Assembly (NCBI RefSeq): GCF_026151205.1
Contig: NC_087081.1
Span: 8,491,246-8,551,245 of the forward strand
Direction of reading: 5' to 3'
Origin: Bolinopsis microptera
Taxonomy: Eukaryota; Ctenophora; Tentaculata; Lobata; Bolinopsidae
DNA length: 60,000 bases
The notes beneath the pieces are model-generated. The model was not told the DNA's origin. It made no database searches and saw only the letters and a list, made by a program, of their open reading frames with translations. Of this stretch, positions 1 through 12,200 are shown in pieces. A program made the translations under genes and the position numbers. Within the stretch, counting starts at the first letter, position 1, and each line of letters begins with the position of its first letter.

Positions 1-1300
1 TAAACAAATCTGCATCGCCCCCAAACGGACAACCAGTTATTTTAAAGCACAAAAAATCATTTAAGGGGGACTTCGATATCAACAGGATAATGATTTTTTG
101 CCGAGAACTCAGGCACTTCGGAAATGAAAACATATAATTTTTGGGTTTTTTTCTTTTTTTTTTTTCATCAAAATTTAGACAAAGTCCGTGAGAAAAATTG
201 GTTATGAATTTTTGGATAAATTTATCGAGTTTTTGTTTGCAAAAATTTTTAGGGGGTAAAACGGGTCATCCCGAAAATTGCTAAAAAATAGAGGTTACCT
301 ATCTTTAAAATAACCGCTCGCACCGTACAGTGTACAGGGACAGGGGTTGTGACTGCGTTTACAAATTCTTTATCATTTTGTTGTGTGAAAAGGAACCGAA
401 ACTCCATCAAATTAAATGGGCCGGGTTAAGGGCTTAATCTTTAAAATACACAGTTCAAAACTTGCCATTGATACTTTAGCAACTTTCCCCGGAGATTAGT
501 TTTTAATTGGTTTTAAGGGAAAATGTATTTTTAAGTTATTATACAGCCCTGCTAGAACATTCCGTTTCCCACTGGTGGCCGATAACAACTTTTTTAAAAT
601 TTATTCGAATTACACAAAATTTCTGAAATTTCTTTAAGACTTAAATAAAATTAAAAGGGGTTGGCTAGTGGCCAGCCCCTCTATTTAAACTATTAGGGTT
701 GAAACTATAAAAATAAAGATTATTTTTGGTTCAGTGTTTTTAAAAAACCCCAAACCCGTAAACACCAATTTGTAGGAAAACAAAAAAATTTAAAACCCCA
801 AAAATTGGAACCCAGAATTTTTTAAAAATTGAGGGGTTTCTTTTCAGTAAAGAAAGAAAAAATTGGTATTTATACTAAAATTTATCTTAGTTGCATGAGT
901 AATATAAATTACTACTTTTTTTAGAGCAAACGAAATTTTTAAAGGGCCCTAAACAAAAAATTTCAAAAAAAATTTGGGCTCGATGGGTTATCCAAACTAT
1001 CAAAAAAATGAAAAAAAGAACCCCCTTTTGAAAAAAAAACCCAAAAAATTTTGGGGGCGTTTTTGAAAATTACTCAAACCAGTGGGGGGTATTAAGTCAT
1101 ACCTAACCCAAAATTTTTTTTTTTAAATTTTTGGGCCCCAAACTCAGGGGACTGGCTAAAAAATCCCAAACGTTTGAAACACGTTTTTTGGGCCCCACCC
1201 TTATATTTATAAAAAACGGTTTGGAAAAAATGAAACGGGATATCCCCCACAATGTCCAATTTTTAAAGGGTTAAAAGAACATTTAGCCAAAAAAAGTCGG
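1..1300. other. Homopolymer-rich sequence, no gene seen
   Basis: This stretch is dominated by runs of A, T, C and G four to ten bases long, with hardly any open reading frame. Its texture differs sharply from the sequence after about position 1300. It may be low-quality consensus near a contig end, or very decayed AT-rich repeat. I see no coding or RNA feature in it. Confidence 0.5.
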
Positions 1301-3353
1301 TTGCTATTTTTAAATTGGTCTTTTAAAATTAAAAAATTAAAAGAGTTAAGACTACAAAAACGGTCGATAGAACTAATTATAATACCTGTATCGAGAACTC
1401 GACTTCAATGCACTGATAGCGTTGGTACTAACATTCTATCAAATTATGTCATATTACTTACTTTGGTTACTTTGGTTGTGTTTATCCTCGTAGCAGGAAG
1501 GGTCATCAGATTTTTGACACCTCGATGGCGAGTAGTCTACCAGGGAATTAGACCAGCTGCAGCTATAACCGGAAAGTCGGAGGGTTGTCCGGTATCAAAG
1601 CAATAACTTGGACAAACTAACTTTAAACGACTCAAACGTAGCTTCAGCTTTAATATTATCAGGCACTTTGTCCACAGTTTTGGTCCTCTTACAGCAAATG
1701 AGCTGTCATAGAGTGTCTGGTTGCTCGAGGAACTCAACCTAGACAGGGAAGGGATGATTGCTCGGGTACCATGTCTGGATGTTTTTGAGACTTGAGACTT
1801 GAGACTTGAGACTTGAGACTTGATAGCTGCCTGAAACAGTTTTGAGTCAACATTATCGTGATATTCTAGAAATTGAAACCAATTCTCAACTTTAAAAAAG
1901 CAGGTTTCAATAAATGCCATAGAATTAAATTCTACCTTTTTAAATTTTAAGATTTTGTTGATTTATTAAAATTCTGTCTCAATTAATATATAAGGGTACA
2001 TGCAATGTATTTCGACACGCACTGTAGACTCACTTATTGGATTCGTGCTAGATGCTGTGTACGTCACCCTCTTAACACCTCTATGGCGAAGATGAGGATG
2101 GTAAGTGCAAGTACAGTATGTGAGGAGAGGATGGGTATCATTTAGCACATTTTTGCTGTAGGTGTAAAGTAGCTCTTAGTCAAGAGTATATAAATGACGC
2201 ACACAAGGTTCTGCAACAGATCTCTGAACATGTTATCTTTGTGAGCGCCGAGTGAACACTTATAAGAACAAGGCCGGCGATGTAAGACAGTATCATTGAC
2301 TTAGTCCATGCTGGGAGGAAAAAAGCAAGTACAGACGACCGAAAGGAGTCGTGGTTTGGGATCCTGAGTGGGTCTCGATATTGGATAGTGCTTTTATATA
2401 TCGGACCTTATGATATTCTCAAGGTCACCAAGACGGCACAGTCTTATGGCGGGAGGTAACGGTACCATCTAAAGAGCAGATTGCTGAATCATACAAGTAA
2501 AAACTCTACCGGTACAGCAGTCTTACAGCAGACTGAGATTCAAGCGAAAGAATTGTGCTGTTATAATTATGCGGTTAAAGTTCTAGCACCGGGAGTAGTT
2601 GTTCACGGTTTGGAGAGAGCTGAGTAGGCTAGTACGGGATAGAAGGGAAGAAGCAGCTCACTGTTCCAGATGGATCTACTTCTTATCAAGGAAGAAGGAG
2701 TGGTAGGTATGGTAAGGAAGATTGGAGCCTAAGAGTTAACTTAACATCTAGAGGTACCACAAACTTTATCTCGTCGCCAATTGCGAGCTTTAACGGGTTT
2801 CCTCAAGTGACTCGATGGTTTAATTGTGACAAATCATGATACGAACTTTGATGAACCCATAATAGTATAGTGCAATAATACTATGATAGTATTCTCATAA
2901 GTTCTACCCTTGCAACCGAGTACAATGTACATACTAAGTGATATCAAGCTGCAATCTAAAATTTATTAATTGAATAAAAAATAACTTCAAATTTTACCTA
3001 ATAATTGCGACATCGTTGGAAGTGAGAAATAAAATACATTAAATTTTAATCCAATTCTGCGAGAGAAGATTTGCCCAGACAGCTGACAAGAATGTATTAC
3101 CATACTTCCTGTAAATGTGGTAGTTATTAGGTCATATCAAACTTGAAAATTATGTCAAAGTTTTTCTCAGTCTCTGGTGTCAATCACCAGTAGAGTGCCC
3201 AGCCGCACCAAAACAACCTGCGATTTTTACGTGGGAAACATCGTATAATACACATGCTATACACTCTAGTTTTATAGCAGCTACTGATATCATGCGGCAG
3301 TATTAATAAGCATACAAATTCAGCGCAAAAAATTGTAAAGACGACACAAATTC
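1301..3353. other. Intergenic sequence without recognisable gene
   Basis: Short open frames occur here but none has a recognisable domain, splice context or biased composition. Apart from a 7-bp tandem repeat at 1787-1821, nothing could be supported. Confidence 0.4.
1787..1821. repeat. 7-bp tandem repeat (gagactt)x5
   Basis: Five perfect head-to-tail copies of gagactt. Simple minisatellite in non-coding sequence. Confidence 0.85.
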
Positions 3354-4175
3354 ATGCGGGATGTTAATAAATGTGTCCATGTTGAACTCAAACTCCGACA
3401 GAATAATATTTCAAATCGGATATATTATAGTGGGTCGCAGCACCCACTCCCAGAGAATAGGACCATAGATATTACTGTCGATGGAAACTCTGCAAAGCAG
3501 GTCACTCAATTCACTTATTTGGGTGCCAAAATTACATCGGATGGCAAGATCGATAAAGAAATAAGTGTCAGGATTGGAAAAGCAACCGGAGCTTTTAACC
3601 AACTCAATAACATTTGGAAGAATAAGAACATAAGCATTAACAACAAAGTGCGAATCTACATCGCAGCTGTTCTTACCATTCTGACCTATGGAAGTGAGAT
3701 ATGGAACACGACTCAAGTGCAGGACAAGAAGATTAGAGTCTTTCCATCAGTACTGCTTACGCAGAATCCTGAGAGTGAGGTGGTTCCATCGAGTAAGAAA
3801 TGAAGATGTTTTAAGAAGGGCTTCAATAACTGCTCTTACTGACATAATAGCAACAAAACGGCTACGTTGGTTTGGACATGTCAGTAGAATGCCTGAAGAT
3901 CGGTTACCTAACTATCTACTTGAATGGAAACCCAAGCATGGGAAACGATCAAGAGGCAGGCCTAGGAAGAGCTTAAATGATGTATTTATTGAAGATGCTG
4001 AGCAGAGATTGGATCGTAATGGACTCACGATTGATTGTATGAGAAGATTGGCTGCAGATCGAAAAGGATGGAGAAATATTACCCGCCGAAGTTGTATAAT
4101 ACAAAGTAATGACGCAGTCGACGCAGACTAATCCTTTTGGATGGAGATCTCGCCATGTAACATGTATGTATGTAT
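3354..4175 (+). pseudogene. Non-LTR retrotransposon 3' end, frameshifted
   Basis: Two overlapping frames (3354-3803 and 3688-4131) read together as the thumb and C-terminal region of a LINE reverse transcriptase. The first contains TYLGAKITSDGKIDKEI and the segment ending TYGSEIWNT, as found downstream of the RT palm. The second continues with RRLESFHQYCLRRIL, RLRWFGHVSRM and RGRPRKS, the WxGHxxRM and GRP motifs of this C-terminal domain. The frame change lies near 3727-3740 and is explained by a one-base indel. No palm motifs are seen upstream, so the copy is 5'-truncated. Downstream of the stop lies a short (gtat)n tail, typical of clades that end in microsatellites rather than poly(A). The clade (RTE/CR1-like) is not certain. 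Dead copy. Confidence 0.8.
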
Positions 4176-4831
4176 ATTATAATTAATCAAATGGTATCTG
4201 CTCATGTTCCGTCTATATAAACTACAAAACTTAATAAATTAGTGAAGTTCTGAAACAAAGATCACGACTAGGTTTTATCAAAATTGAAAAGAAAAACCGA
4301 TCGAAGTGCACTAGAGATATAGTTTAAGTTTAAAGGGTCATCATTACTAAAATCTCTTCCTAGCTCCTAGCAATCAAGTTGTTAATCCTAGTTCTACACC
4401 TAAACAAGTACAAAATTACAGCTTACATTTTGAAATTTTTCGATACCAGCTCAACATAAGGCTTCGATACCAATAATGCATAATGGGTACATACCGATGA
4501 TCGGTGTTCGTAAATATTTGATTATTTATAGTATTGAAGTTTAAAATCTTCCTATTATGTAAGAATAACAAAAGGAATCACGTACTAGTGTGCTGTTACG
4601 AAAAACAACTATTTAATAAAAATAAATTAACAGTATTCGAGTACAAAATTAAAAATACAAACTCCAACATAACCGATAGACAAACTCAATAAATGAAGAT
4701 TTCGTCGTAAAACGAGCTATATATACAGCTATAACGTAGCGCTCGACTCCAGTCTGAACCAAAATTAAGTCGCGTTCGTAGGAAATTGACCACCAGCTGC
4801 TGGTGGTTCGAATGTTGGTTTGCACACTACT
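4176..4831. other. Non-coding AT-rich stretch
   Basis: No gene, RNA or convincing repeat found between the LINE tail and the inverted-repeat element that begins near 4832. Confidence 0.4.
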
Positions 4832-5753
4832 GTGGTTGCGAGAAGCATTATTTGATGCGCGCGCGACCCAGTAGTGCATCGCGCTACAAGTTTTTTGTTT
4901 GTCCAGAAATTCCTTCTAAACGTGCTGACTTAAATATTAACCTAGCTAGCCATGAGTCTACGCGTACTGCGTGACGCGCGCTATTGCAAGCGAGAGGGCT
5001 CTGGATAGAGCAAACTTAAATAGAAAGCTTATATATTTTAACAGTTTGATTTGATGGAGGCTGCTCCCGTCCAATTTTAGTGTCAGTTATGTGGATGGAT
5101 TTGATAAGTTCTGTGATAGGGATGGTCTTCTTGACCGCTTTCTCTCTCTCTCTCTCGCGACCTCAACACTCAACAAACACCAAAAACCACATTTCCTTCA
5201 CCTCAACTGGCTAGGGTACTAGCAAAGTTAGGTCAATTATTCGTACACTGTTCTTCTCAGGATTAACGGTGGTATCCGACAAAAGGAAAAGGAGGTCCAC
5301 AAGGGTAGACAGTAAATCCTACGGCATACGGGTTGCTCTATCCAGAGCCCTCTCCACTCTCTCTTGCAGTAGCGCGCGACCGCCGAAGGCGGCACAGGAT
5401 TTTATTAAATTATACTCGTGAAACAAGCGCGTCACGCAGTACGCGTAAACTTATGTCATTGCATGGCTAGGTGAAGCATACGCGGATGTGACTGCTGGAA
5501 GAGAAACTGGACCTGTTGCTGCTGCTGCTAGTACGTCTGGGGCACGTGGATGGCTATCAACCACATGACTCCCCTCATTAAGGAGGTATATCCTGTCTGT
5601 TCTAAGAACAAAGTCATCGGTTGAATGTTTCCACTGTGACTGCATGCATAATGCACCATACATGCTACCACAAATCCAATCCAAATAGCCAATCTAATGA
5701 GTTTTATTGTAGCGCGATGCACTACTGGGCCGCGCCGCGCATCTTCTCGCAAC
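4832..5753. mobile_element. Foldback element with long imperfect inverted repeats
   Basis: The left arm includes ggttgcgagaag (4835-4846), cagtagtgcatcgcgctaca near 4870-4888 and a block ending ggctctggatagagcaa near 5010. The right arm carries the reverse complements at about 5328-5350, 5420-5450 and 5709-5753, in mirrored order. The arms are interrupted by unequal insertions. A microsatellite (tc)n lies near 5145. No transposase is visible, so this is a non-autonomous foldback element. Target duplication was not resolved. Confidence 0.6.
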
Positions 5754-6339
5754 CAGATCGGCAAAATGCAAAGGATTGACATCGTGAATCAAAATTTTAC
5801 TGCACTCGTTGTGTCCATTTAGACAAGGTTAAATACAACCCATTTAAACTACTCACTGACAATGACGACGACGACAACAACCTAGACGAATACACAACCA
5901 AAATCTCGAATTACTTTATAAATAATTGTGAATTGTAATACTCATACACTGCATCAATATTCTCTGCAACCAAATAAAGAAGTAAAACAAAATTTTAGTA
6001 AAACAAAATTTTATTTTATACCCACAATCAATTCATATTTAGTTCAAATATTTATAGTCAAAATAATCATTTCACAAAATTGGTTTTATTATAATAATAA
6101 AATAATTTGTGATATGTGTACAATGTACAAGTGATAAGATGAGTAAGTGGGGCGTTGTTTAAGAGTCGCATGACGTTATGTTGATAGGTGAAAATTCTGT
6201 TTTTCCTCCACTAGCGAGCTCATCGTGTAACTAGAAGCAGTATATGCAAAGTAACTTTGGTGATAGGTGATAGGCAATATGAAATTACACATCTTACTTT
6301 AACTTTATCCCGTCACCCATGGACTTATTAATTAACGGC

Positions 6340-6525
6340 TGGTGGTGGTGTCATCGTTTGTCGGCCCATCGAGGAAAATCTTTTTACTTTGTATTTTAAC
6401 CATTTTAAAGTATGATTAGTCGGATATGGTACTGAGTTCAAACAGTCCCCGAAACGAAAAAGCAAACATTTGATTTTTGTTTCGGCGACTGAATCGTTGA
6501 TGGGCCGGCAAATATTTGTTGTCGA
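6340..6525. repeat. Short foldback repeat
   Basis: The block around ttgtcggcccatc (near 6358) recurs inverted as gatgggccggcaa (near 6497). Together they give a hairpin-forming unit of about 180 bp. Probable MITE or palindromic remnant with no coding capacity. Confidence 0.5.
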
Positions 6526-6629
6526 GTAGTGTTGAATACTCATATTAACATGATTATTGATTTAATTTAGGAATTGTATATAACTATCTTTGACCAAGTT
6601 TAATTGTTGATGAGAATGCACCCCAGCAC

Positions 6630-6708
6630 TGGGCGCGCGCGGCGGCTTTGATGTTAGCGGCTACAAGCTTGAAGCTAGGCAGCTGCAGAAAAAACGCCGC
6701 GCGCGCTC
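6630..6708. repeat. GC-rich palindrome
   Basis: gcgcgcgcggcg near 6632 pairs with cgccgcgcgcgc near 6695, around a loop of about 50 bp. It stands out in an AT-rich region. Function unknown. Confidence 0.55.
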
Positions 6709-7706
6709 ACAGTTCAGCGTACGGCTTTTCGTTTTTGATTTTACAAATGACAAAGCAACTTTTAATGATTATTAATGGAATTATCGGATATTTATAATTC
6801 AATATGTATTGATTCTTCTGTGGAAAATAAAAATTGTATTTTAAAAATTGTATTTTACTCAACAAATGAAACAAGCAGTTAATCACACAAAAATATTTTC
6901 GATGGTCTACATCTTCATCAGTCCTGAAATTTATTAATTAAAATTAAATATAACGACAAGGAACATATGTGGTAAAACTCTGACAGAAAAATATATTAAA
7001 TACTACGATACGAAGAATTATGACATACACTGATTACAAAACTAAACAAAACATGAAAGTACTAAACAACTACGAATTGGAAAACTAACGTCACTTAAAC
7101 TTAATCATAATACAAACTGTAGCACAGGTGCAACTGTTCAACACTAAATTTAGTCCAAGTAAATCCGGCTAAACTGGTAATAATCTATTCCCCATTATAC
7201 ACAAATTATACACACAGTACGATACACACTTATCCGTGTAGCATTTAAACTTCATTGTTTCTAATAACTCTTCCATCGTTTGAATGTGGGACAATTTTGA
7301 AAAACTTAACTGAGGTACTAGCAAAACTGCGCGTTTTGCTCTAGAAACACACTTTTTTAGAAATTTTACTGGCGCATCCTCTAAAATCACCTAATTTGTC
7401 CAATTTTAGGGAGGGGCGCCATACGGGGAGGGGCGCCAACAGGGGGGCGCTTTTTCGGCGGGGGCGCCAACAGGTAACGTTACGCCACTGGAGACAAAAT
7501 TGTTTTAAATGAAAATTTCTTGCTTCTTTGTCACCCATTCAGCCTTATAAGACTGCACTTATGATGGTTACTGATTCACACATATTAATTATTGAAGGGA
7601 TTTCTATGAGGAACCTGCCAACACAGATAAGCCTGAAAAACACAGCATCAATGCAGATTAAGCATCCAGGAATTTTAAACATTTTAACCAATTTTTCCCT
7701 GTTTAG

Positions 7707-7777
7707 GTCAATGGACCATGGTCATCTCTCCCATCACTGAAAAGGAGTACATTGATAAGCTCATCGCCTTTCAAGAG
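7707..7777 (+). CDS. Candidate isolated exon, unknown protein
   Basis: A pyrimidine-rich acceptor (tttttccctgtttag) precedes a frame that reads WTMVISPITEKEYIDKLIAF and ends at a possible GT donor after CAAGAG. The composition looks protein-like, but I recognise no family. A related start (WTVILTF) occurs at 8102, inside the neighbouring TIR element, so this may be part of a transposon gene rather than a host gene. Weak call. Confidence 0.25.
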
Positions 7778-7822
7778 GTTTTGAAACTCTTTTTATCAAA
7801 GATCATTATCATTGTTATTTAA

Positions 7823-8698
7823 TTACCTTACTCGGGATTATTATAACCGGGATAAAGTGGTGGGTTTTGAAAGATTCCGCCATATTTTTCCCGGTCAAAA
7901 ATTTTACCAGTCATAAAAAAACCCGCCGACTCAGATTATGGGGTTCCAAGGGGGTGGTGATCATCATATTTTACCTGAAGTCTCATATGTGCTAGAGAAG
8001 ACTTTTGAAGCAGTGGATGGAGGGCTGTAACTTTATTGGCGGTTACAACCATAATTCCGTTATAAAAATCACAATTTGGTTATAGAAATCAGATTTCAGG
8101 GTGGACCGTGATTCTCACTTTTCTTGCCCATGAAGTGAGTAAACTGTGCCACTATTTCATGGTCCACGGTGGATTGATTACTGGAGCAGTTGAAGATGCA
8201 AAGCCAATACGTTCCCCAATATCAAGCGGTGGGCAGGAAATTAAGCTCCGGCTGACCTTCAGAGCAGTAGCCCCATTAGCGGACAAAATGAAAGTCTTGT
8301 TAAAACAACAATACAACTTCGAATTTGACGGTCAGCAGCAGGGGGTTATCAATAATGATAATGGAGGGGACATTAGCGATAATGAGAATGAGAATACGCT
8401 TTAATGAAGATTTGACTTATTATTGCTATAGATTTATTTTCCTTTAAATACTAGACGTGTCTTTTTTTCTAAGTAATATCAGTAACTGTAAATTGAAATA
8501 ACTTCTTTAACAAGTAACAAAAACAGAAATTTCGGTTGAAAATTTGTTGACCTCTGAAAAAAAACTTGAAAGGTTGGCCACCGGTAAATACATGACCGGG
8601 ATAATTTGGCGGGTTTTGGAAAATTCCGCCATATTTTTCCCGGTTATTAATTTTCCCAGTCATAAATTAACCCGCTATAATATTCCCGAGTAAGGTAA
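7823..8698. mobile_element. TIR-bounded element with internal palindromic blocks
   Basis: Terminal inverted repeats of about 23 bp with two mismatches lie at 7823-7845 and 8676-8698 (core ttaccttactcggg / cccgagtaaggtaa). Two direct copies of an 85-bp block follow and precede the ends (about 7848-7930 and 8593-8680). Each block is itself partly palindromic, with gattccgcc and tttttcccgg. The interior has a coding-like fragment at 8102-8404. The superfamily is not identified and the target duplication is unclear. Confidence 0.6.
8108..8404 (+). CDS. Unrecognised protein fragment inside TIR element
   Basis: The frame is open from about 8093 and ends in a stop at 8402-8404. It reads about 100 residues with balanced composition, including HEVSKLCHYFMVHGG, IRSPISSGGQEIKLRL and a Q/N/D/E-rich C-terminus. 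It is preceded by a possible acceptor (aatcagatttcag) and could be a terminal exon. A further fragment, ending in EKTFEAVDGGL plus a stop, lies just upstream at about 7955-8030. I do not recognise the family. Its position between TIRs suggests a remnant of the element's own gene, or a captured host exon. Confidence 0.35.
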   Translation: MILTFLAHEVSKLCHYFMVHGGLITGAVEDAKPIRSPISSGGQEIKLRLTFRAVAPLADKMKVLLKQQYNFEFDGQQQGVINNDNGGDISDNENENTL

Positions 8699-9203
8699 AG
8701 TAAATAAAGTAAAAATTATGACATAAAATCATCACTAATGTCTACAAAGTATCATCACACTACATGGAATAATAACTATTCATCAAATTTAAAGGTAATA
8801 ATTTATCAAATATTAATCATGAATAAAAACAACATTAAAAAATTCAATTTGTCAGAGTACGCCTTGGTCTACTAGTTCTTTTTGACTTACTGCTTCTTCT
8901 AGTAACTTATTAATGCTTTTCAAACAAAGTAACAACGAATTCTTCATGAAGTGCATCCTGGGTTTGGACAGGATATATAATAAAACAAAATCTCTCAGAA
9001 TGCACGAGATTTCAACAGTTGGGCTAAAGTAAAAAGTTTACAAAATAGTGCAGTAAGATGTGCAACAGCACAGAAAAAGAGGTGAGACATCTCTACCTGA
9101 AGAACCATACAATTGAATACAGTACAAGTTATTAATATACTCAAGAGTGTCTACCTCATTATGCAAATGTTAACAAAAGGGTTTACAATTTTCTATTTTT
9201 CAG
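8699..9203. other. Presumed 5' region of the oxygenase gene
   Basis: No recognised gene. A frame open from 8984 to a GT donor after 9081 would continue in phase into exon A of the oxygenase gene, giving a basic stretch AQKKRSARQ before the membrane segment. It has no in-frame ATG. The true first exon and promoter were not identified. Confidence 0.3.
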
Positions 9204-9264
9204 AAGCGCCCGCCAGTTCAGTAGACTACTTGCAATTGGTCTTATAGCTTATTTTTGCTATTGG
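9204..9264 (+). CDS. Oxygenase exon A: transmembrane anchor
   Basis: The acceptor ttctatttttcag is followed by a frame reading SARQFSRLLAIGLIAYFCYW, ending at the donor TTGG|gttagt. Basic residues precede about 16 hydrophobic ones, which fits a signal anchor. It enters the next exon in phase 0. Confidence 0.6.
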
Positions 9265-12200
9265 GTTAGTTACTTTTCTTAATCTTGTCATCCCTCACTT
9301 TATTGTACTCTATTCATCTGTTGAATTATTGCATACTTTATAACTTTGAAGAAATTGATGGAAAATCGAAATCTGCTATTGATAGCATTGCTGATATTGT
9401 GTTCAGTTAAACAAAAAATATGTTAGAAAAGATACAGTGTTAGGGGTATTAAATGCAATTTAAAAGTATTCAAATTGTCAATTTATGATGCTCAGTTGGA
9501 GTTGGACGACTTGCTTATTAATTCTGACTGTCTGCTGCCGGGTAGTGAGACTCTACAAGATATCTTTAGACCACAGGTAAGTTGAATATCAGTAATGCTC
9601 AACAAATAATGTCTTCAGATATCAAGATGTTTAGTTTGAACTACCATTCCCTCTACAAGGTTGAGAATTTGTTTGCTCATTGAGACGAAGGTTATTCTAC
9701 ACAAGCTGTTTAATTAAATCTGTAGCACAAGTGCTTAGTGCAAATGTGAACTCATTTGATACCTTACATGTTTCCTTATTATACTGCCAGGTAGAATAAA
9801 AACGCCCAACATTAAAACCGTGAGAATTTTCGGAAAGTTTGAATAGTATTCAGTTGAAATTAAATTTCGTTTGAATTTGAGTCCAATCAAATTTATTTAA
9901 AATTAGTGTACTTATTCGCTTTTTATTTCAGATATCAGACTGCAGTTACTGTCAAATAGATTCAATTCACATACGCAACAATTTGACAGATGAAGAGTTT
10001 TATGATAAGTATGCTTATACAGGTTTGATATTTTCAATCTCAAGCAAAAAATAAAGTATGTTATTAGGACTAATAATAAAATTACTCTAAAATAATTAAA
10101 ACATAAATTTCAAAACAAGTACATTAATTTCAATGATGCCATTTCAATGATTAACAAAATAATGGTTTCTTTTCATTTTGTAACATTGCATTTTCAGGTA
10201 TACCACTTTTAGTATCAGATGGTATGAAGGGTTGGAATACGGATATTTTCAGCTTTCACTATTTTAAACAACTCTATCAAGATAAAACAGACGGTTTACA
10301 TTCAATATTTTCAGATTAAATATTCGTTTTTAGTTATCCTTTCTGTAAAATCCGGATCGGAACATTATTTATGAGTCGCATAGTTGAAATATTTCTTGGA
10401 TAAAATTTGTATTGATCCTGTTTGATGCGACAAACAGGAGAAAAAACATTATCCTTTCTACAAACATGGTCATTAGACTGAAACTTAGTTAGGAATAACC
10501 AAAATGACTCCAATTCTAAGATATAGCTCAGTTACTCAGAAGATAAGATGCCATGCAATTTCAGAGGATAACAAAGGATGCCAATTCTTCTCTTATAAAA
10601 CCAACTTCAACTCACTGCAGGATGTCTTCAACATGGACGCAGATAGGGCTGCTTTCAAACCGGGCTCAGAACCCTGGTACATTGGCTGGTGAGTAACCAG
10701 TTGGTTTGGCTTTTAGTAGTCAGTTAGTAACCAGTTAGTAACCAGTCAGTAACCAGTTAGTAACCAGTTAGTGACCAGTTAGTGACCAGTTAGTAACCAG
10801 TTAGTAACCAGTTAGTAACCAGTTAGTAACCAGTTAGTAACCAGTTAGTGACCAGTTAGTAACCCGTTAGCAACCAGTTAGTAACCAGTTAGTGACCAGT
10901 TAGTAACCAGTTAGTAACCAGTTAGTAACCAGTTAGTAACCAGTTAGTAACCAGTTAGTGACCAGTTAGTAACCAGTTAGTAACCAGTTAGTGACCAGTT
11001 AGTAACCAGTTAGTAACCAGTTAGTGACCAGTTAGTAACCAGTTAGTAACCAGTTTGTTCCTACTTATCAATCCCTTCTAGCTCCTTCTGTCATCTGAAT
11101 GGGATGGCAAGGTCGTCAATAAAATTGTGTTGTATAATAAAATAATAATAAAATTTGGTAGCTTAAACACAAACTCTAAGCCCAGTGGATAAACCACAAA
11201 ACCTATGCTCTATTGTGTGAAACAAAGATACTAGATCAAGATAACTATCAAGGAGTGTATGCATAGGACATAAAAAGTTTTGGAACGAAGATGACATGCT
11301 TATGAAGCGAGCTATCAGTCTAATTGTATGTCGATTGTCGCCCTTGTCGAACATTTAGGTCTTTTCTCAACCCCGATATTATTACCCATATATATATGAT
11401 TCTGAACCTGGGCCCTGCCACACGAGTACGTCACAGTTGCTATCCCAAAATAAAGTTCAGGCTGATAGGGCCGAGTGTTGACTGTTTGCTGCCAAGTATT
11501 TAATTTACAATTATTTAATTAACAAGAAGTATTTTATTAACAAGAATTATTGTTAATAAGGTGATACTTAGCTTGTTAAGCATCCACATCCCACGGTTTT
11601 TCTACGATCACTTCCTTCAAAACTGCTTAAATTCAGCAAAATAGGCTTTCAAGAATGTGACAATTTGTACATCACTTAGTTAAGTGGCATTTTTTAAGTG
11701 CGATAGAAGTCTTTTCAAAGTGGTAGTACTGTTTGATTCAGTTTGAAAAAGGTTGACAGTTTTTTAATGTTGATGAAAGTTTTTTAATGTTTCAGAACAA
11801 ATAATTGGTGAAATGGAATTTCAAACATCTAAGTGTTATCTTTAGCAAGTATCATAATGTTATAATTAATAGCTAATGTTATAATTAGAATGAGGTTTAG
11901 CCGATAAGTTAGTAAATTAGCAAAACACATCTATAACAGCTATAGAAATGTTTTTTTAAGATGCTCGGACAATAAAATATTTAAAATCGTGGTTATCTAG
12001 ATACATGATTAAACTTGAAAATAATTAAAATATTCCAGTTTTACGGTGTTTTAGTCTAATAAATTACGGTAGTCAAATAAGTTAAATATGCATCGATGAA
12101 GTTTTTCTAGTTGAGGTCTTCCAGAAGATTATCGAATAGTTCCAAACTGTCCTCGCTCAACTCATCCAAACTCCTGTATGTTGAAAATATATTAATTAAA

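Larger units (their letters stand above)
5754..7706. other. Non-coding sequence with small foldbacks
   Basis: No protein-coding gene is supported. The stretch holds the inverted repeats at about 6340-6525 and 6630-6708, and a GC-rich patch at 7398-7490 with repeated ggcgcc sites that ends in acgttacgccactgg. Confidence 0.4.
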
